Positions 8,058 to 16,473 of a stretch of 28,262 nt of DNA are shown here, piece after piece (within the stretch, counting starts at the first letter, position 1; the number at the start of each line of letters is the position of its first letter). Location: NCBI GenBank assembly GCA_002327315.1, contig DCVI01000119.1:1-28262 (forward strand). The letters run 5' to 3'. Below the pieces are notes generated by a model that had not been told where the DNA came from, did no database searches, and was given only the letters and a program-made list of their open reading frames with translations. The position numbers and the translations under genes are program-made. This DNA is from Syntrophaceae bacterium UBA2192 (GTDB lineage Bacteria; Desulfobacterota; Syntrophia; Syntrophales; UBA2192).

Positions 8058-9158
8058 ATGAAAGTGCTTGTATTGGGTGATGCAATGATACCCGGCGCGG
8101 GTTTTGAAAAAGCCTGCGGGGAATTAGATATCGTGGACAAGGAAATCACTGTAGACGACTGGGAAAAAGATCCGGTCAGACTGGCCGCCCGGCGCCTCGT
8201 TATCGAGAAACAGGGACCGGCAGCCGAACCCGTTTTGCCCATGATCCTCGACGCCGACAAGAACACCGAGGTGCTCCTGGTGCTGTTTGCTCCGGTGTCC
8301 GGGGACGCCATGGATGTGTTGCCCAATCTGCGTCTCGTGGGGGCCGCCCGTGCCGGCCAGGAGAACCTCGACGTTGCAGCTGCGACCAAGCGGGGAGTCG
8401 TGGTGCACAACATTATGGGGCGCAACGCCCACGCGGTTTCCGACTTTGCCATCGGCCTTCTCCTTGCCGAAGCCCGGAATATCGCCAGGGCGCACCATTC
8501 CCTCGAGAACGGCACCTGGCAGAAGAAGTATTCCAATTCCCACTTCACACCGGAGATCACGGGTAAGACCGTTGGACTGATCGGATTCGGGTACATCGGC
8601 ACACTCGTGGCACAGAAACTGTCCGGATTCAAGCCGAAGCTGCTGGTCTACGATCCTTTTGTCTCGGATGAAACGCTCCGCGGATTTGGCGCTGCCAGGG
8701 CATCCATCGAGGAGGTTTTTAAAGAGTCGGATTTCATCTCCATCCATGCCAGACTGACCGACAGCACGAAGGGATTGGTTGGGGAGAAGTATTTGAGTCT
8801 CATGAAACCGACTGCGATACTCATCAATACGGCGCGGGCCGGTCTGATCGATGAGGATGCCCTTTATGACGCCCTGAAGAAAAAGCAGATCGGCGGCGCC
8901 GCTCTTGACGTGCATTCGTCTGAACCCCTGCAGAAGGACAGCAAGTGGCTCAAATTGGACAACGTGACCCTTACCCCCCATATTGCCGGAACGACCGCAG
9001 AGGCGCTGACCAATTCACCATACTTGCTTGTGCATGACATAAACAAACTGCTGGGTGGAAAGAAACCTCAATTTATCCTCAACCCCGAGGTTCTGGACGA
9101 TCCGAGAGTCAAAACATGGCTTTCCGGCCTTCGCAGGACTGCAGCGAAAAAGCTGTAG
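8058..9158 (+). CDS. D-isomer-specific 2-hydroxyacid dehydrogenase (NAD-binding)
   Basis: 366 residues. The Rossmann fold is at GKTVGLIGFGYIGTLVA with G-x-G-x-x-G and the partner acid in LLVYDPF. Catalytic residues fit the family: Arg in INTARAGLID, Glu in SSEPL and His in LTPHIAG. The family (PGDH, lactate, glyoxylate and erythronate-phosphate dehydrogenases) interconverts 2-hydroxy and 2-keto acids with NAD(P). The N-terminal about 110 residues are longer and less typical than in simple lactate or glyoxylate reductases, and there is no ACT domain, so it is not a standard SerA. GGAAGGGGAG lies well placed before ATG 8058. It is the first gene of the carbohydrate cluster, 30 bases before the aldolase, so it probably acts on a sugar acid or breakdown product. 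Confidence 0.92.
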   Translation: MKVLVLGDAMIPGAGFEKACGELDIVDKEITVDDWEKDPVRLAARRLVIEKQGPAAEPVLPMILDADKNTEVLLVLFAPVSGDAMDVLPNLRLVGAARAGQENLDVAAATKRGVVVHNIMGRNAHAVSDFAIGLLLAEARNIARAHHSLENGTWQKKYSNSHFTPEITGKTVGLIGFGYIGTLVAQKLSGFKPKLLVYDPFVSDETLRGFGAARASIEEVFKESDFISIHARLTDSTKGLVGEKYLSLMKPTAILINTARAGLIDEDALYDALKKKQIGGAALDVHSSEPLQKDSKWLKLDNVTLTPHIAGTTAEALTNSPYLLVHDINKLLGGKKPQFILNPEVLDDPRVKTWLSGLRRTAAKKL

Positions 9159-9188
9159 AGAAATTGAAAAATACAGGAAGCTCTGTTC

Positions 9189-10055
9189 ATGCTTGTCGAT
9201 CTGACCCAAGTTCTCTTGCCGGCAAGGCGACACCACTACGCGCTCGGTGCCTTCAATGTTTACAATCTGGAGACGGTTGATGCCGTGCTCGCAGCAGCCA
9301 GTGAACTCGATTCCCCCGTGATCATTGCGCTGGGGGAACGATATCTAAAACATTTTCCCATCCAGGCCGTAGCGGCGATTGTCAAGACGATGGCGCAAGA
9401 CTTGTGCGTCCCGGTCGTTTTGCATTTGGATCATGCCCAAAAGCTTGAGTCGATTGAGCAGGCAATCAAGGCAGGATTTACTTCTGTCATGATTGACGGT
9501 TCAAAGCTTATCCTTTCCGAAAATATTGCTCTGACGAAGCGTGCGGTGGCTTTGGCGCGGCCGCGCGGGGTATCGGTCGAGGCTGAACTGGGACGGATCG
9601 TTCGAACAGGTGCGGCAGAGGCGGATTTGTTCACGGACCCGCAGGAGGCTCGACAATTCGTTGAGGAGGCGGACGTAGACGCCTTGGCGATTGCAATAGG
9701 AACTGTGCATGGCCTGTACAAGGGGGAACCTATGCTCGACCTTGCGCGCCTTTCACAAATTGCGGAACAGGTCTCCGTTCCCCTTGTGCTGCATGGCGTA
9801 TCGGGTCTACCGGATCATTTGATCAAGTCCGCCATTCAACTGGGCGTCGCGAAATTGAACGTCAATACAGAAATATCCATACAAGGAGTAGACGCGATTC
9901 GGGGTTTTCTGGCCAACAGGGGCAATGAGAATACACGTCTTGAAGAATTGATGATCGAGGCGCGTCACTCCATGGTGGGGGTGGTGAAAAAATACATGGA
10001 ATTCTTCGGCAGCTCAGGCAAGAGACAAGGATCATTCGCAATGGCTCGCCACTGA
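9189..10055 (+). CDS. Class II (zinc) fructose-bisphosphate-type aldolase, GatY/KbaY-like
   Basis: 288 residues, the size of GatY/KbaY and short class II FBP aldolases. Active-site signatures are visible: LHLDHA (catalytic Asp81, zinc ligand His82), VEAELG (about 130-135), GTVHGLYKG (zinc ligand His174), LVLHGVSGLPD (zinc ligand His202; canonical members have HGGSG) and KLNVNTE (222-228), which binds DHAP phosphate. It should cleave a ketose mono- or bisphosphate to DHAP plus an aldehyde in the cytoplasm. The HGVSG variant and the operon context argue for a substrate other than fructose 1,6-bisphosphate. It follows the dehydrogenase by 30 bases and precedes the kinase by 22 bases, so it is probably co-transcribed with both. 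Confidence 0.93.
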   Translation: MLVDLTQVLLPARRHHYALGAFNVYNLETVDAVLAAASELDSPVIIALGERYLKHFPIQAVAAIVKTMAQDLCVPVVLHLDHAQKLESIEQAIKAGFTSVMIDGSKLILSENIALTKRAVALARPRGVSVEAELGRIVRTGAAEADLFTDPQEARQFVEEADVDALAIAIGTVHGLYKGEPMLDLARLSQIAEQVSVPLVLHGVSGLPDHLIKSAIQLGVAKLNVNTEISIQGVDAIRGFLANRGNENTRLEELMIEARHSMVGVVKKYMEFFGSSGKRQGSFAMARH

Positions 10056-10077
10056 TCGCGGCGAGGGGAGGCAACCC

Positions 10078-11619
10078 GTGGCTGACAATGCTGTGCTCGT
10101 GCTTGATGTGGGGACGACCGGAGCGAGAGCCATGGTATTTAACGGCGAGTTTCAGGTTGTTGCATCAGCGTACCGCGAATATCGGAACATCTATCCCGGG
10201 CCAATGATGGTGGAACAGGATCCGGAAGTCTGGTTCAACGCTGCAGCAGAAGTGGCCAGGGCATGCGTGGCGCAGATGAAGGCGCGGGCTCAGTTGACCG
10301 CAGTGATTGTTGCCAGCCAGCGCGCGACCATCATACCCGTGGACAAGGAAGGTCGGGTATTGAGGAGGGCAATACTCTGGCAGGACAGTCGCAGCATTCC
10401 CCAGTGCAAGCAAATCAGCGAGCTTGTCGGTGATACGGAAATCTATAAACGGACCGGACTCAAGGTCAACCCGTACTTTTCAGTGCCTAAGATCATGTGG
10501 GTGGCGGAGCATGAGCCTGATCTTTACAAGAAAACACACAAATTTTTAATGGTCCACGATTTTATTCAATTCTGCTTGACGGGCGCGTTTGTTACCGACC
10601 ATTCCCACGCTTCCCGCACAATGGCTTACAATCTGAACCGGTATTGGGACAAGGACATCATCAAAGCAACCGGCCTCGATGCCGACAAGTTCTGTGATGC
10701 CTTTCAGGCCGGCGAGCGTGTTGGCGCGATCACAGCAGGCGCAGCCGCCCTGACCGGCATCCGCGAGGGTACCTCTGTTTTTGCCGGAGCAGGGGATCAG
10801 CAATTTGCTGCGGTAGGCTTGGGTATCGTCACAAGCGGAAAGATCGAGGCAAATACCGGCACGGGTTCCTTTGTTCTTTCGCAGATTGACAAGCCCGTCC
10901 TCGACCCTCAGGAGAGGATTCTCTGTAGCATCGCCGCAGTCCCCGATAAATGGGTCTTGGAAGCGGGCATGTATACTACCGGCAGTGTATACCAGTGGTT
11001 CCGGGACCAAATGGGTTCGCAAGAGATTGCATTGGCGCGGGAACGCAATGTAGACCCCTTTGCTCTGCTCGATGAACAGGCGGCAACAGCTCCGATCGGG
11101 TCGTCAGGGGTGCTGTGGATCACTCATTTCACCGGGAGCCTGGCGCCATATTGGAACCCTTATTCCAAAGGAGTTCTCTTTAATCTGTCTCTCAGCACGA
11201 CCCGCGCAGAGATTATTCGTGCGATTCTGGAAGGCATTGCGATCGAGGTGAATAAAAACATCTCCATTATGAAGGAAATGGGTGGAAGCGTTCAGGAAAT
11301 TCGGATTGCCGGCGGAGCTGCGAAGTCTTCTTTCTTCAACCAAATTCAGGCAGATGTATACGGAACACGTGTCGCGACCACCAACTTTACGGAGGCTACA
11401 GCGTTGGGCGCGGCCATTATGGCAGCGGTGGCACTGAGATGGTATCCCACTATAGAGAACACCGTCGAAAAGGTGGTTCATACAACCGCGTGTTACGAAC
11501 CAAATCCAGAGGCTCATGTAACATATCAAAAGCTCTCTGAGCTGCATCACGGAATCTACCGGGCGCTTCAGGAAAACCGGATTTACGAAAAGGCGGCAGA
11601 AAACAGAGGGCAAACCTAA
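10078..11619 (+). CDS. FGGY-family carbohydrate kinase
   Basis: 513 residues, starting with GTG at 10078 after a good GAGGGGAGG. The FGGY fold shows the N-terminal phosphate loop LVLDVGTTGARAMVF (7-21), the catalytic base in FAGAGDQQ (Asp240), the second phosphate segment EANTGTGSF and the C-terminal adenosine motif AGGAAKSSFFNQIQADV. It phosphorylates a sugar or polyol with ATP; family members act on xylulose, glycerol, rhamnulose, fuculose, erythritol or AI-2, and the sequence does not let me choose among them. Placed directly after a class II aldolase, it probably makes the ketose phosphate which that aldolase splits. A 368-base gap follows before the transporter genes. Confidence 0.93.
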   Translation: MADNAVLVLDVGTTGARAMVFNGEFQVVASAYREYRNIYPGPMMVEQDPEVWFNAAAEVARACVAQMKARAQLTAVIVASQRATIIPVDKEGRVLRRAILWQDSRSIPQCKQISELVGDTEIYKRTGLKVNPYFSVPKIMWVAEHEPDLYKKTHKFLMVHDFIQFCLTGAFVTDHSHASRTMAYNLNRYWDKDIIKATGLDADKFCDAFQAGERVGAITAGAAALTGIREGTSVFAGAGDQQFAAVGLGIVTSGKIEANTGTGSFVLSQIDKPVLDPQERILCSIAAVPDKWVLEAGMYTTGSVYQWFRDQMGSQEIALARERNVDPFALLDEQAATAPIGSSGVLWITHFTGSLAPYWNPYSKGVLFNLSLSTTRAEIIRAILEGIAIEVNKNISIMKEMGGSVQEIRIAGGAAKSSFFNQIQADVYGTRVATTNFTEATALGAAIMAAVALRWYPTIENTVEKVVHTTACYEPNPEAHVTYQKLSELHHGIYRALQENRIYEKAAENRGQT

Positions 11620-11750
11620 GGAGTCGTGGGGGCAAGACAGGGGGATCCTTACCAGGATAACTCGGCAGTTTTCCTTGTTTCTGACCGACTTAGGTGATAG
11701 GGCCTAATCGTCAGGGGCAGGTTGTTACACAATTTCATCACAAAGGAGGG

Positions 11751-11798
11751 ATGAAAACGAAAAGAGTTCTTGTGTTGGGTTTCGCAGTTCTGATGTGA
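11751..11798 (+). pseudogene. Vestigial start of an exported-protein gene
   Basis: A consensus AAAGGAGGG abuts an ATG followed by 15 codons, MKTKRVLVLGFAVLM, then TGA. Lys/Arg followed by a hydrophobic run is typical of a signal peptide. After the stop the same frame gives FAWMG and, with a +1 shift, GGAAAVNS, which resembles the end of a signal peptide with an Ala-rich cleavage site. This reads as a decayed exported-protein gene, perhaps an earlier copy of a binding protein. It could also be a chance frame or a leader peptide; the GGAGG-to-ATG spacing of about one base argues against efficient translation. Confidence 0.35.
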
Positions 11799-11831
11799 TT
11801 TGCCTGGATGGGGCGGCGCCGCTGTTAACTC

Positions 11832-11869
11832 CCGGTATTTATTGACCCGGCAAATACTCTAAATACCGG
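11832..11869. promoter_or_regulatory. Inverted repeat upstream of the ABC transporter genes
   Basis: CCGGTATTTA (11832-11841) and its perfect complement TAAATACCGG (11860-11869) with an 18-base spacer. There is no T run, so it is not a terminator. The dyad could be an operator for a cluster regulator not in the window, or an RNA hairpin in the transcript leader. Confidence 0.45.
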
Positions 11870-11987
11870 AGATAAGGGTTGAGATTTAACAGTGACGGAA
11901 TGAGGTGGATGTAAGGAAGGCCGGGCGACGTTATTGGATTCATTTTTTAAGGGCCTCTAATTAAAAAATGGGAAAGGAGGACCATTT

Positions 11988-13322
11988 ATGAAGGACAAAA
12001 AACGGGAAAGAAGAGGGAAGATAAGTCGGCGGGAGTTTCTGAAGGCAGGAGTCGTCGGCTTGGGGATGGCGGCTATGGGAGGGCTGACCGAGAAGGCCTT
12101 CGGAGCGCCCGCGGTGATCAAGGGCACGAAGCTCACAATTCTGCAAGGCACTTACTTCATCGCACCGGGCCAAGATCTTTACAAGAAACAAGCCCTGGAG
12201 TGGGGACAGGCCAACGGCGTGCAGGTGAGTGCGGACTTCCTGAACTGGCCCGATCTGCAGCCGAAGATCGCTGCAGCCATTCAGGGCGGCGGCGTGGACA
12301 TCGTAGAGCTCTGGCCGGGCTGGAACTATCTTTACGAGAAGAGCCTGGTAGATGTGACCGATATGGCGCAGGAATTCGGAAAGAGAGGCGGCGGCTTCGA
12401 GCCGTACGTCCTAAACTCGGCGCCAGTGAAAGGACGGTTCCTGGGGATCCCTCACGGGTATAACAACAACTCCATCAACTACCGGATCAGCTGGCTCAAA
12501 GAAGCCGGCTGCCCCAACGCCGAGGACGGCAACAAGGTCGAGTTGACGTGGGATCAATACCACGCGATCGCCAAGAAGTGCAAGGCGGCTGGCCACCCCT
12601 TTGGTCAGGCCCTGGGCCACAGCACCGGGGATCCTCCGGGGTTTTGCTACCCCTACATGTGGGCCCATGGAGGCATGGAGGTCTCCAAGGATGGGAAGTC
12701 AATCCAGTTCAACAAGCCGGAGTTCGTGGATGGCATGCGGAAGTTCATCCAGGCATGGAAGGATGGCTATGACGAGACCGGCACCTCATGGGACGACAGC
12801 AACAACAACCGGGCGTTTCTGTCAGGGCAGATCGCCAGCACCGTCAATGCTTCCAGCATCTATTTTGCAGCCAAAAAGGACAAACCGGAGCTCGCCAAAG
12901 ACATCCATCACATGCTCTTCCCCAAAGGGCCCGCTGGTCGGTTCTACTGGCTGGAGAGCCGGACCTTTGCCATCCTGAAAAACTCCAAGAACATCGCCGG
13001 CGCGAAGGAGTTTTTGAAGTGGTGGTTCCAAGACAAGCAATATGGCGATTGGTGGCGGATACAGGAAGGCTATATGCTTCAACCCGTCAAGAAGTACTAT
13101 AATGACCCCACCTGGTTCAAGGACCCCAAGATGTCGCCATTCCGGGAAGAGCCCAAGTACGGGATTAACCAGGGCTATGCCGGGCCTCCCAACCAGAGGG
13201 CCGCGCTCGCCTGGTCGAAGTACATCGTGGTGGATACGTTCGCCAAGGCAGTGCAGTCCGGTGATGCCAAGGCGTCGATCGAGTGGGGCGCCGAGCAACT
13301 CAAACGGATCTATCGTGTGTAA
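11988..13322 (+). CDS. Sugar ABC transporter substrate-binding protein (Tat-exported)
   Basis: 444 residues, typical of family 1 extracellular solute-binding proteins (MalE/UgpB type). The N-terminus has a twin-arginine signal, ISRREFLKAG (12-21), then a hydrophobic stretch and a likely cleavage near AFGA (37-40). The mature part includes the pattern DIVELWPGWNYLYEKSLVDV and the late WLESRTFAILKNSKN...AKEFLKWWF, matching this family's C-terminal hinge region. It captures a carbohydrate in the periplasm for the permeases encoded downstream. Tat rather than Sec export means it folds before transport. GGAAAGGAGG lies seven bases before ATG 11988. A strong hairpin follows the gene. Confidence 0.93.
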   Translation: MKDKKRERRGKISRREFLKAGVVGLGMAAMGGLTEKAFGAPAVIKGTKLTILQGTYFIAPGQDLYKKQALEWGQANGVQVSADFLNWPDLQPKIAAAIQGGGVDIVELWPGWNYLYEKSLVDVTDMAQEFGKRGGGFEPYVLNSAPVKGRFLGIPHGYNNNSINYRISWLKEAGCPNAEDGNKVELTWDQYHAIAKKCKAAGHPFGQALGHSTGDPPGFCYPYMWAHGGMEVSKDGKSIQFNKPEFVDGMRKFIQAWKDGYDETGTSWDDSNNNRAFLSGQIASTVNASSIYFAAKKDKPELAKDIHHMLFPKGPAGRFYWLESRTFAILKNSKNIAGAKEFLKWWFQDKQYGDWWRIQEGYMLQPVKKYYNDPTWFKDPKMSPFREEPKYGINQGYAGPPNQRAALAWSKYIVVDTFAKAVQSGDAKASIEWGAEQLKRIYRV

Positions 13323-13347
13323 GTCTTTTAGATTTCCGGGCAGCGTG

Positions 13348-13390
13348 CCGGACACGCGGGTTCTACAGCCCGCGTTGTCCGGATGCTTTT
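13348..13390 (+). terminator. Strong hairpin after the binding-protein gene (attenuator or mRNA stabiliser)
   Basis: CCGGACACGCGGG (13348-13360) pairs with CCCGCG plus TGTCCGG (13369-13382), with one bulged T and an 8-base loop; atgcttttga follows. Such a stem between a binding-protein gene and its permease genes typically causes partial termination or protects the upstream mRNA, giving more binding protein than permease. Confidence 0.65.
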
Positions 13391-13461
13391 GACTGTTTCA
13401 TTTAGGAATGAAGAGGGTAGTTGCAGAGGGTGTGACTGCCCTCTTCTTGGAGAGCAGGGTG

Positions 13462-14373
13462 ATGGGTTCTGAAACGGTGAAATCCCGTGGCGGCAGGTCT
13501 TTACGGCGGCTACTCGACCGCGAATCGAGCCTGGGGATCATCCTCATGCTGCCGGGCGCCCTTCTGCTGATAATCTTCATGGCCTATCCCTTCTTTCTGG
13601 GCATCTGGCTCTCCCTTACCGACAGTGTCATTGGTGAAATGGGTGATTTCATCGGATTCCGGAACTATACCGATCTCCTCGGCGATTCGATCTTCCATCA
13701 GACCGCGAGAAATACCCTGATTTACGCCCTGGTAACTGTTCCCTTCAAGGCGATGCTGGGACTGGGACTCGCCATGGTTCTGAGCAACCGCATGCGCTTC
13801 AGCAATCCGATTCGGGCAGCGGTGATGATGCCGTGGATTGTGCCCACGGCGCTCTCCACGCTCGGCTGGTTCATGATCCTCGACCCGGTCTTCAGTCCCA
13901 TTTCCTGGCTGCTCAGATCTTTGGGGGTGATCAAACAGAACATCAATTTCCTGGGCGATCCCATCCTGGCAATCTCATCGGTGTGCCTCGTGAATATCTG
14001 GCGCGGCATCCCGTTTTTCGGCATTACAATTCTGGCAGGACTTCAGGCTGTCCCTCAAGAGTTGCATGAGGCGGCAGCCATTGACGGCGCAAACGCCTGG
14101 CACAGGTTCATTCATATCACGATCCCCACGATCCGTGGTGTAGTCCTGATTGCTGCTCTGTTGTCCATTATCTGGACCTTTGCCGATTTTCAGCTGATCT
14201 ACATCCTGACGAAGGGCGGTCCGGCCAACACGACGCACATTTTTGGCACCTATGCCTACCAGATCGGGCTGTCCGCAACGGACATCGGCCAGGGCGCTGC
14301 CATTGCGCTCTACATGTTTCCCATCCTGGCGGTATTCGCTATACTGCTTCTTATGTACCTGAGGAGGGATTAG
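13462..14373 (+). CDS. Carbohydrate ABC transporter permease, CUT1 (MalF/UgpA type)
   Basis: About 303 residues with six hydrophobic segments. The coupling-helix EAA motif is ELHEAAAIDGANAWHRFIHI, followed by IPTIRG, as in MalF/UgpA permeases. It is an inner-membrane channel subunit working with the next gene as a heterodimer. I prefer ATG 13462, which has GGAG nine bases upstream. An upstream in-frame ATG at 13408 would add 18 residues but has only AGGA touching the start. The stop is one base from the next start, so translation is coupled. Confidence 0.92.
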   Translation: MGSETVKSRGGRSLRRLLDRESSLGIILMLPGALLLIIFMAYPFFLGIWLSLTDSVIGEMGDFIGFRNYTDLLGDSIFHQTARNTLIYALVTVPFKAMLGLGLAMVLSNRMRFSNPIRAAVMMPWIVPTALSTLGWFMILDPVFSPISWLLRSLGVIKQNINFLGDPILAISSVCLVNIWRGIPFFGITILAGLQAVPQELHEAAAIDGANAWHRFIHITIPTIRGVVLIAALLSIIWTFADFQLIYILTKGGPANTTHIFGTYAYQIGLSATDIGQGAAIALYMFPILAVFAILLLMYLRRD

Positions 14374-14374
14374 A

Positions 14375-15220
14375 ATGGTAGGAAGCGAAACCCTTGGGAA
14401 ACGTGTTCTGGGCATCTATCTGCCGCTGGCATTTTTTATCTTCTTTCTCCTCTTTCCGTTCTACTGGATGAGCCTCGTCTCCTTCAAGCCGACCAACGAT
14501 CTGTTTGAACTGAAATATAACCCTTTCTGGCTGCAAACCTTCACGCTGGAGAACTACCTTTATCTCTTTCAGAACACCGACTTTTCCGAATGGCTAAAGA
14601 ACACCCTCATCATATCCGTAGTCTCCACCGTCCTCTCCTTGGGCTGCAGCATTCTCATCGGCTATGCCCTTGCACGGTTGCGGTTTCCTGGAAGCAATTT
14701 TCTGGGCGTCGGGATCTTCCTCGCTTACCTGGTTCCCCCGACCCTGCTTTTTATACCACTCTCCCAGGTGATCGCTAAGCTAAACCTGTATAACACGTAC
14801 TGGGCCCTCATCCTGACTTATCCCACGCAGCTCATCCCGTTCGCCTCGTGGCTCCTCATGGGTTATTTTCGGACGATCCCAAAAGAAATCGAGGAGTGTG
14901 CCATGGCCGATGGTTGCACCCGAATGCAAGCCCTCGTCAAGATCATCCTTCCCCTGTCACTACCCGGTATGATTTCAGCGGGCATCTTCTGCTTCACCCT
15001 GTGCTGGAATGAGTTCCTGTACGCCCTCATCTTCATGTCATCGGGACCGATGAAGACGATTCCCGTTGGAACCGTGAGCGACCTGATCAAAGCGGACACC
15101 CTGTTCTGGGGAGCCCTCATGGCTTCGGCAGTGCTGGGGTCCTTTCCGATTGCGTTTCTCTATTCTTTCTTCGTCAAGTATTATGTCGAGGGCCTCACGG
15201 CCGGAGCAGTCAAACGATAA
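14375..15220 (+). CDS. Carbohydrate ABC transporter permease, CUT1 (MalG/UgpE type)
   Basis: 281 residues, six membrane segments. The N-terminus shows the MalG-like pattern FPFYWMSLVSFKP (about 28-40). The EAA-type motif is EIEECAMADGCTRMQALVKIILPL, and the C-terminus (FFVKYYVEGLTAGAVKR) is the usual MalG ending. It is the second membrane subunit of the importer. GAGGAGGG lies just before ATG 14375, overlapping the end of the previous gene. The EAA motif reads ECA rather than EAA, a mild variant. Confidence 0.94.
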   Translation: MVGSETLGKRVLGIYLPLAFFIFFLLFPFYWMSLVSFKPTNDLFELKYNPFWLQTFTLENYLYLFQNTDFSEWLKNTLIISVVSTVLSLGCSILIGYALARLRFPGSNFLGVGIFLAYLVPPTLLFIPLSQVIAKLNLYNTYWALILTYPTQLIPFASWLLMGYFRTIPKEIEECAMADGCTRMQALVKIILPLSLPGMISAGIFCFTLCWNEFLYALIFMSSGPMKTIPVGTVSDLIKADTLFWGALMASAVLGSFPIAFLYSFFVKYYVEGLTAGAVKR

Positions 15221-15288
15221 TGATAAAGATGGACACGAAAAGTTATCTGACCACGATATGTTCATTAGGCGATAGCGGAGGCTGATGG

Positions 15289-16398
15289 ATGGCTAAAGTT
15301 GTTCTAGAGAATATCTCAAAGATGTTTGGCAAGGTGGCGGCGGTTAAGAATTGTGACTTGACGGTGGAGGACAAAGAGTTTGTCATCCTGGTGGGACCCT
15401 CGGGGTGTGGAAAATCGACTGCCCTCCGGATGGTTGCAGGGTTAGAAGAACCCACGACCGGAACAATCTATATCGGGGATCGGGCCGTCAACGACCTTCC
15501 CCCGAAAGACCGGGACATCGCCATGGTCTTTCAGGAATATGCCCTCTATCCCCACATGTCCGTTTACAAGAACATGGCCTTCGCCCTGAAATTGAGAAAG
15601 TTCCCAAAGGAGGAGATCGATCAAAGGGTTCGGGAAGCCTCAGACATCCTGGGCATTCAGGATCTTCTCGATCGGAAGCCGAAGCAGCTCTCCGGCGGAC
15701 AGCGTCAGAGGGTGGCTGTGGGACGGGCGATCGTCCGAAAACCAGCGGTTTTTCTCTTCGATGAACCTCTTTCGAACTTAGATGCCAAACTCCGCGTTCA
15801 GATGCGAGCAGAACTTTCCAAACTCCATGATCGTCTTCAGACGACCATTATCTATGTCACCCACGATCAGGTGGAAGCGATGACCATGGGGACGAAGATC
15901 GTGGTGATGAAGGATGCTCTGATTCAGCAGATCGGCACCCCTTTAGGTGTCTATAACTTCCCCGTCAATCTCTTTGTCGCCGGTTTTATCGGAAGCCCGG
16001 TGATGAATTTCATTCCTTGTCGAGTTCTCTCAAAGGACGGCCGTCTCATGATCGATGCCGAGGCGTTCCAGCTCCCCATTCCCGAGAAGAAGGCTCCCTA
16101 TTATCAAGCGCTGGCTGGATCAGAGGCCTTTTTTGGAATCCGGCCCAACGATATCTACGATCGCCTTTTTGCACCGGAACATCTCAAAGAAAATGCGATT
16201 CGTGCAGTGGTCGATGTTATTGAGCCTCTGGGCTCAGAGATCCATCTCAATGTGACTGCAGGGAAACATAATCTTGTAGCGATGGTGGACACGCAGACCA
16301 ACGTCCGGATGCATCAGGAAATAGAACTGGCTATCGATCTGAACAAAATGCATCTCTTCGAGAAGAACCCTCCTAACCTCCGGATCGCAGCAGAATAA
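15289..16398 (+). CDS. ABC transporter ATP-binding protein, MalK/UgpC (MsmX) type
   Basis: 369 residues, the full length of CUT1 ATPases with a C-terminal TOBE domain. Walker [10 protein letters not shown] (36-44), Q-loop in [13 protein letters not shown] (80-92), signature LSGGQ (134-138), Walker B VFLFDEP (154-160), D-loop SNLDAKLR, and switch histidine in [12 protein letters not shown]. The C-terminal about 130 residues form the regulatory TOBE region (GIRPNDIYD). It powers the permease pair at the inner face of the membrane. GGAGG lies before ATG 15289, with a 68-base gap after the permease. Confidence 0.95.
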   Translation: MAKVVLENISKMFGKVAAVKNCDLTVEDKEFVILVGPSGCGKSTALRMVAGLEEPTTGTIYIGDRAVNDLPPKDRDIAMVFQEYALYPHMSVYKNMAFALKLRKFPKEEIDQRVREASDILGIQDLLDRKPKQLSGGQRQRVAVGRAIVRKPAVFLFDEPLSNLDAKLRVQMRAELSKLHDRLQTTIIYVTHDQVEAMTMGTKIVVMKDALIQQIGTPLGVYNFPVNLFVAGFIGSPVMNFIPCRVLSKDGRLMIDAEAFQLPIPEKKAPYYQALAGSEAFFGIRPNDIYDRLFAPEHLKENAIRAVVDVIEPLGSEIHLNVTAGKHNLVAMVDTQTNVRMHQEIELAIDLNKMHLFEKNPPNLRIAAE

Positions 16399-16473
16399 TG
16401 CCGATCCAGGGAGCGGGGCGGTTCCTGTCACAGAAAACCCCCTATACGGGTGATCAATGAGAGGCAAACAACC

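Larger units (their letters stand above)
11620..11987. other. Spacer between the FGGY kinase and the binding-protein gene
   Basis: 368 bases without an intact gene. It holds a short reading frame with a signal-peptide-like start at 11751 and a 10-base inverted repeat at 11832-11869. A strong ribosome-binding site (AAAGGAGG) for the solute-binding protein lies near its end. No clear -35/-10 pair was found. It may contain an internal promoter or mRNA processing site that raises expression of the binding protein. Confidence 0.6.

Noticed and set aside
7742..8632. A 296-codon minus-strand frame overlapping the dehydrogenase start
   Set aside because: Most of it is antisense to the 2-hydroxyacid dehydrogenase, which has clear motifs; Ser/Arg-rich composition and no ribosome-binding site.
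10078..11619. Assigning the FGGY kinase as LsrK (AI-2 kinase)
   Set aside because: General FGGY similarity only; no LsrF/LsrG-type genes, and the neighbouring aldolase is class II rather than the class I LsrF type.
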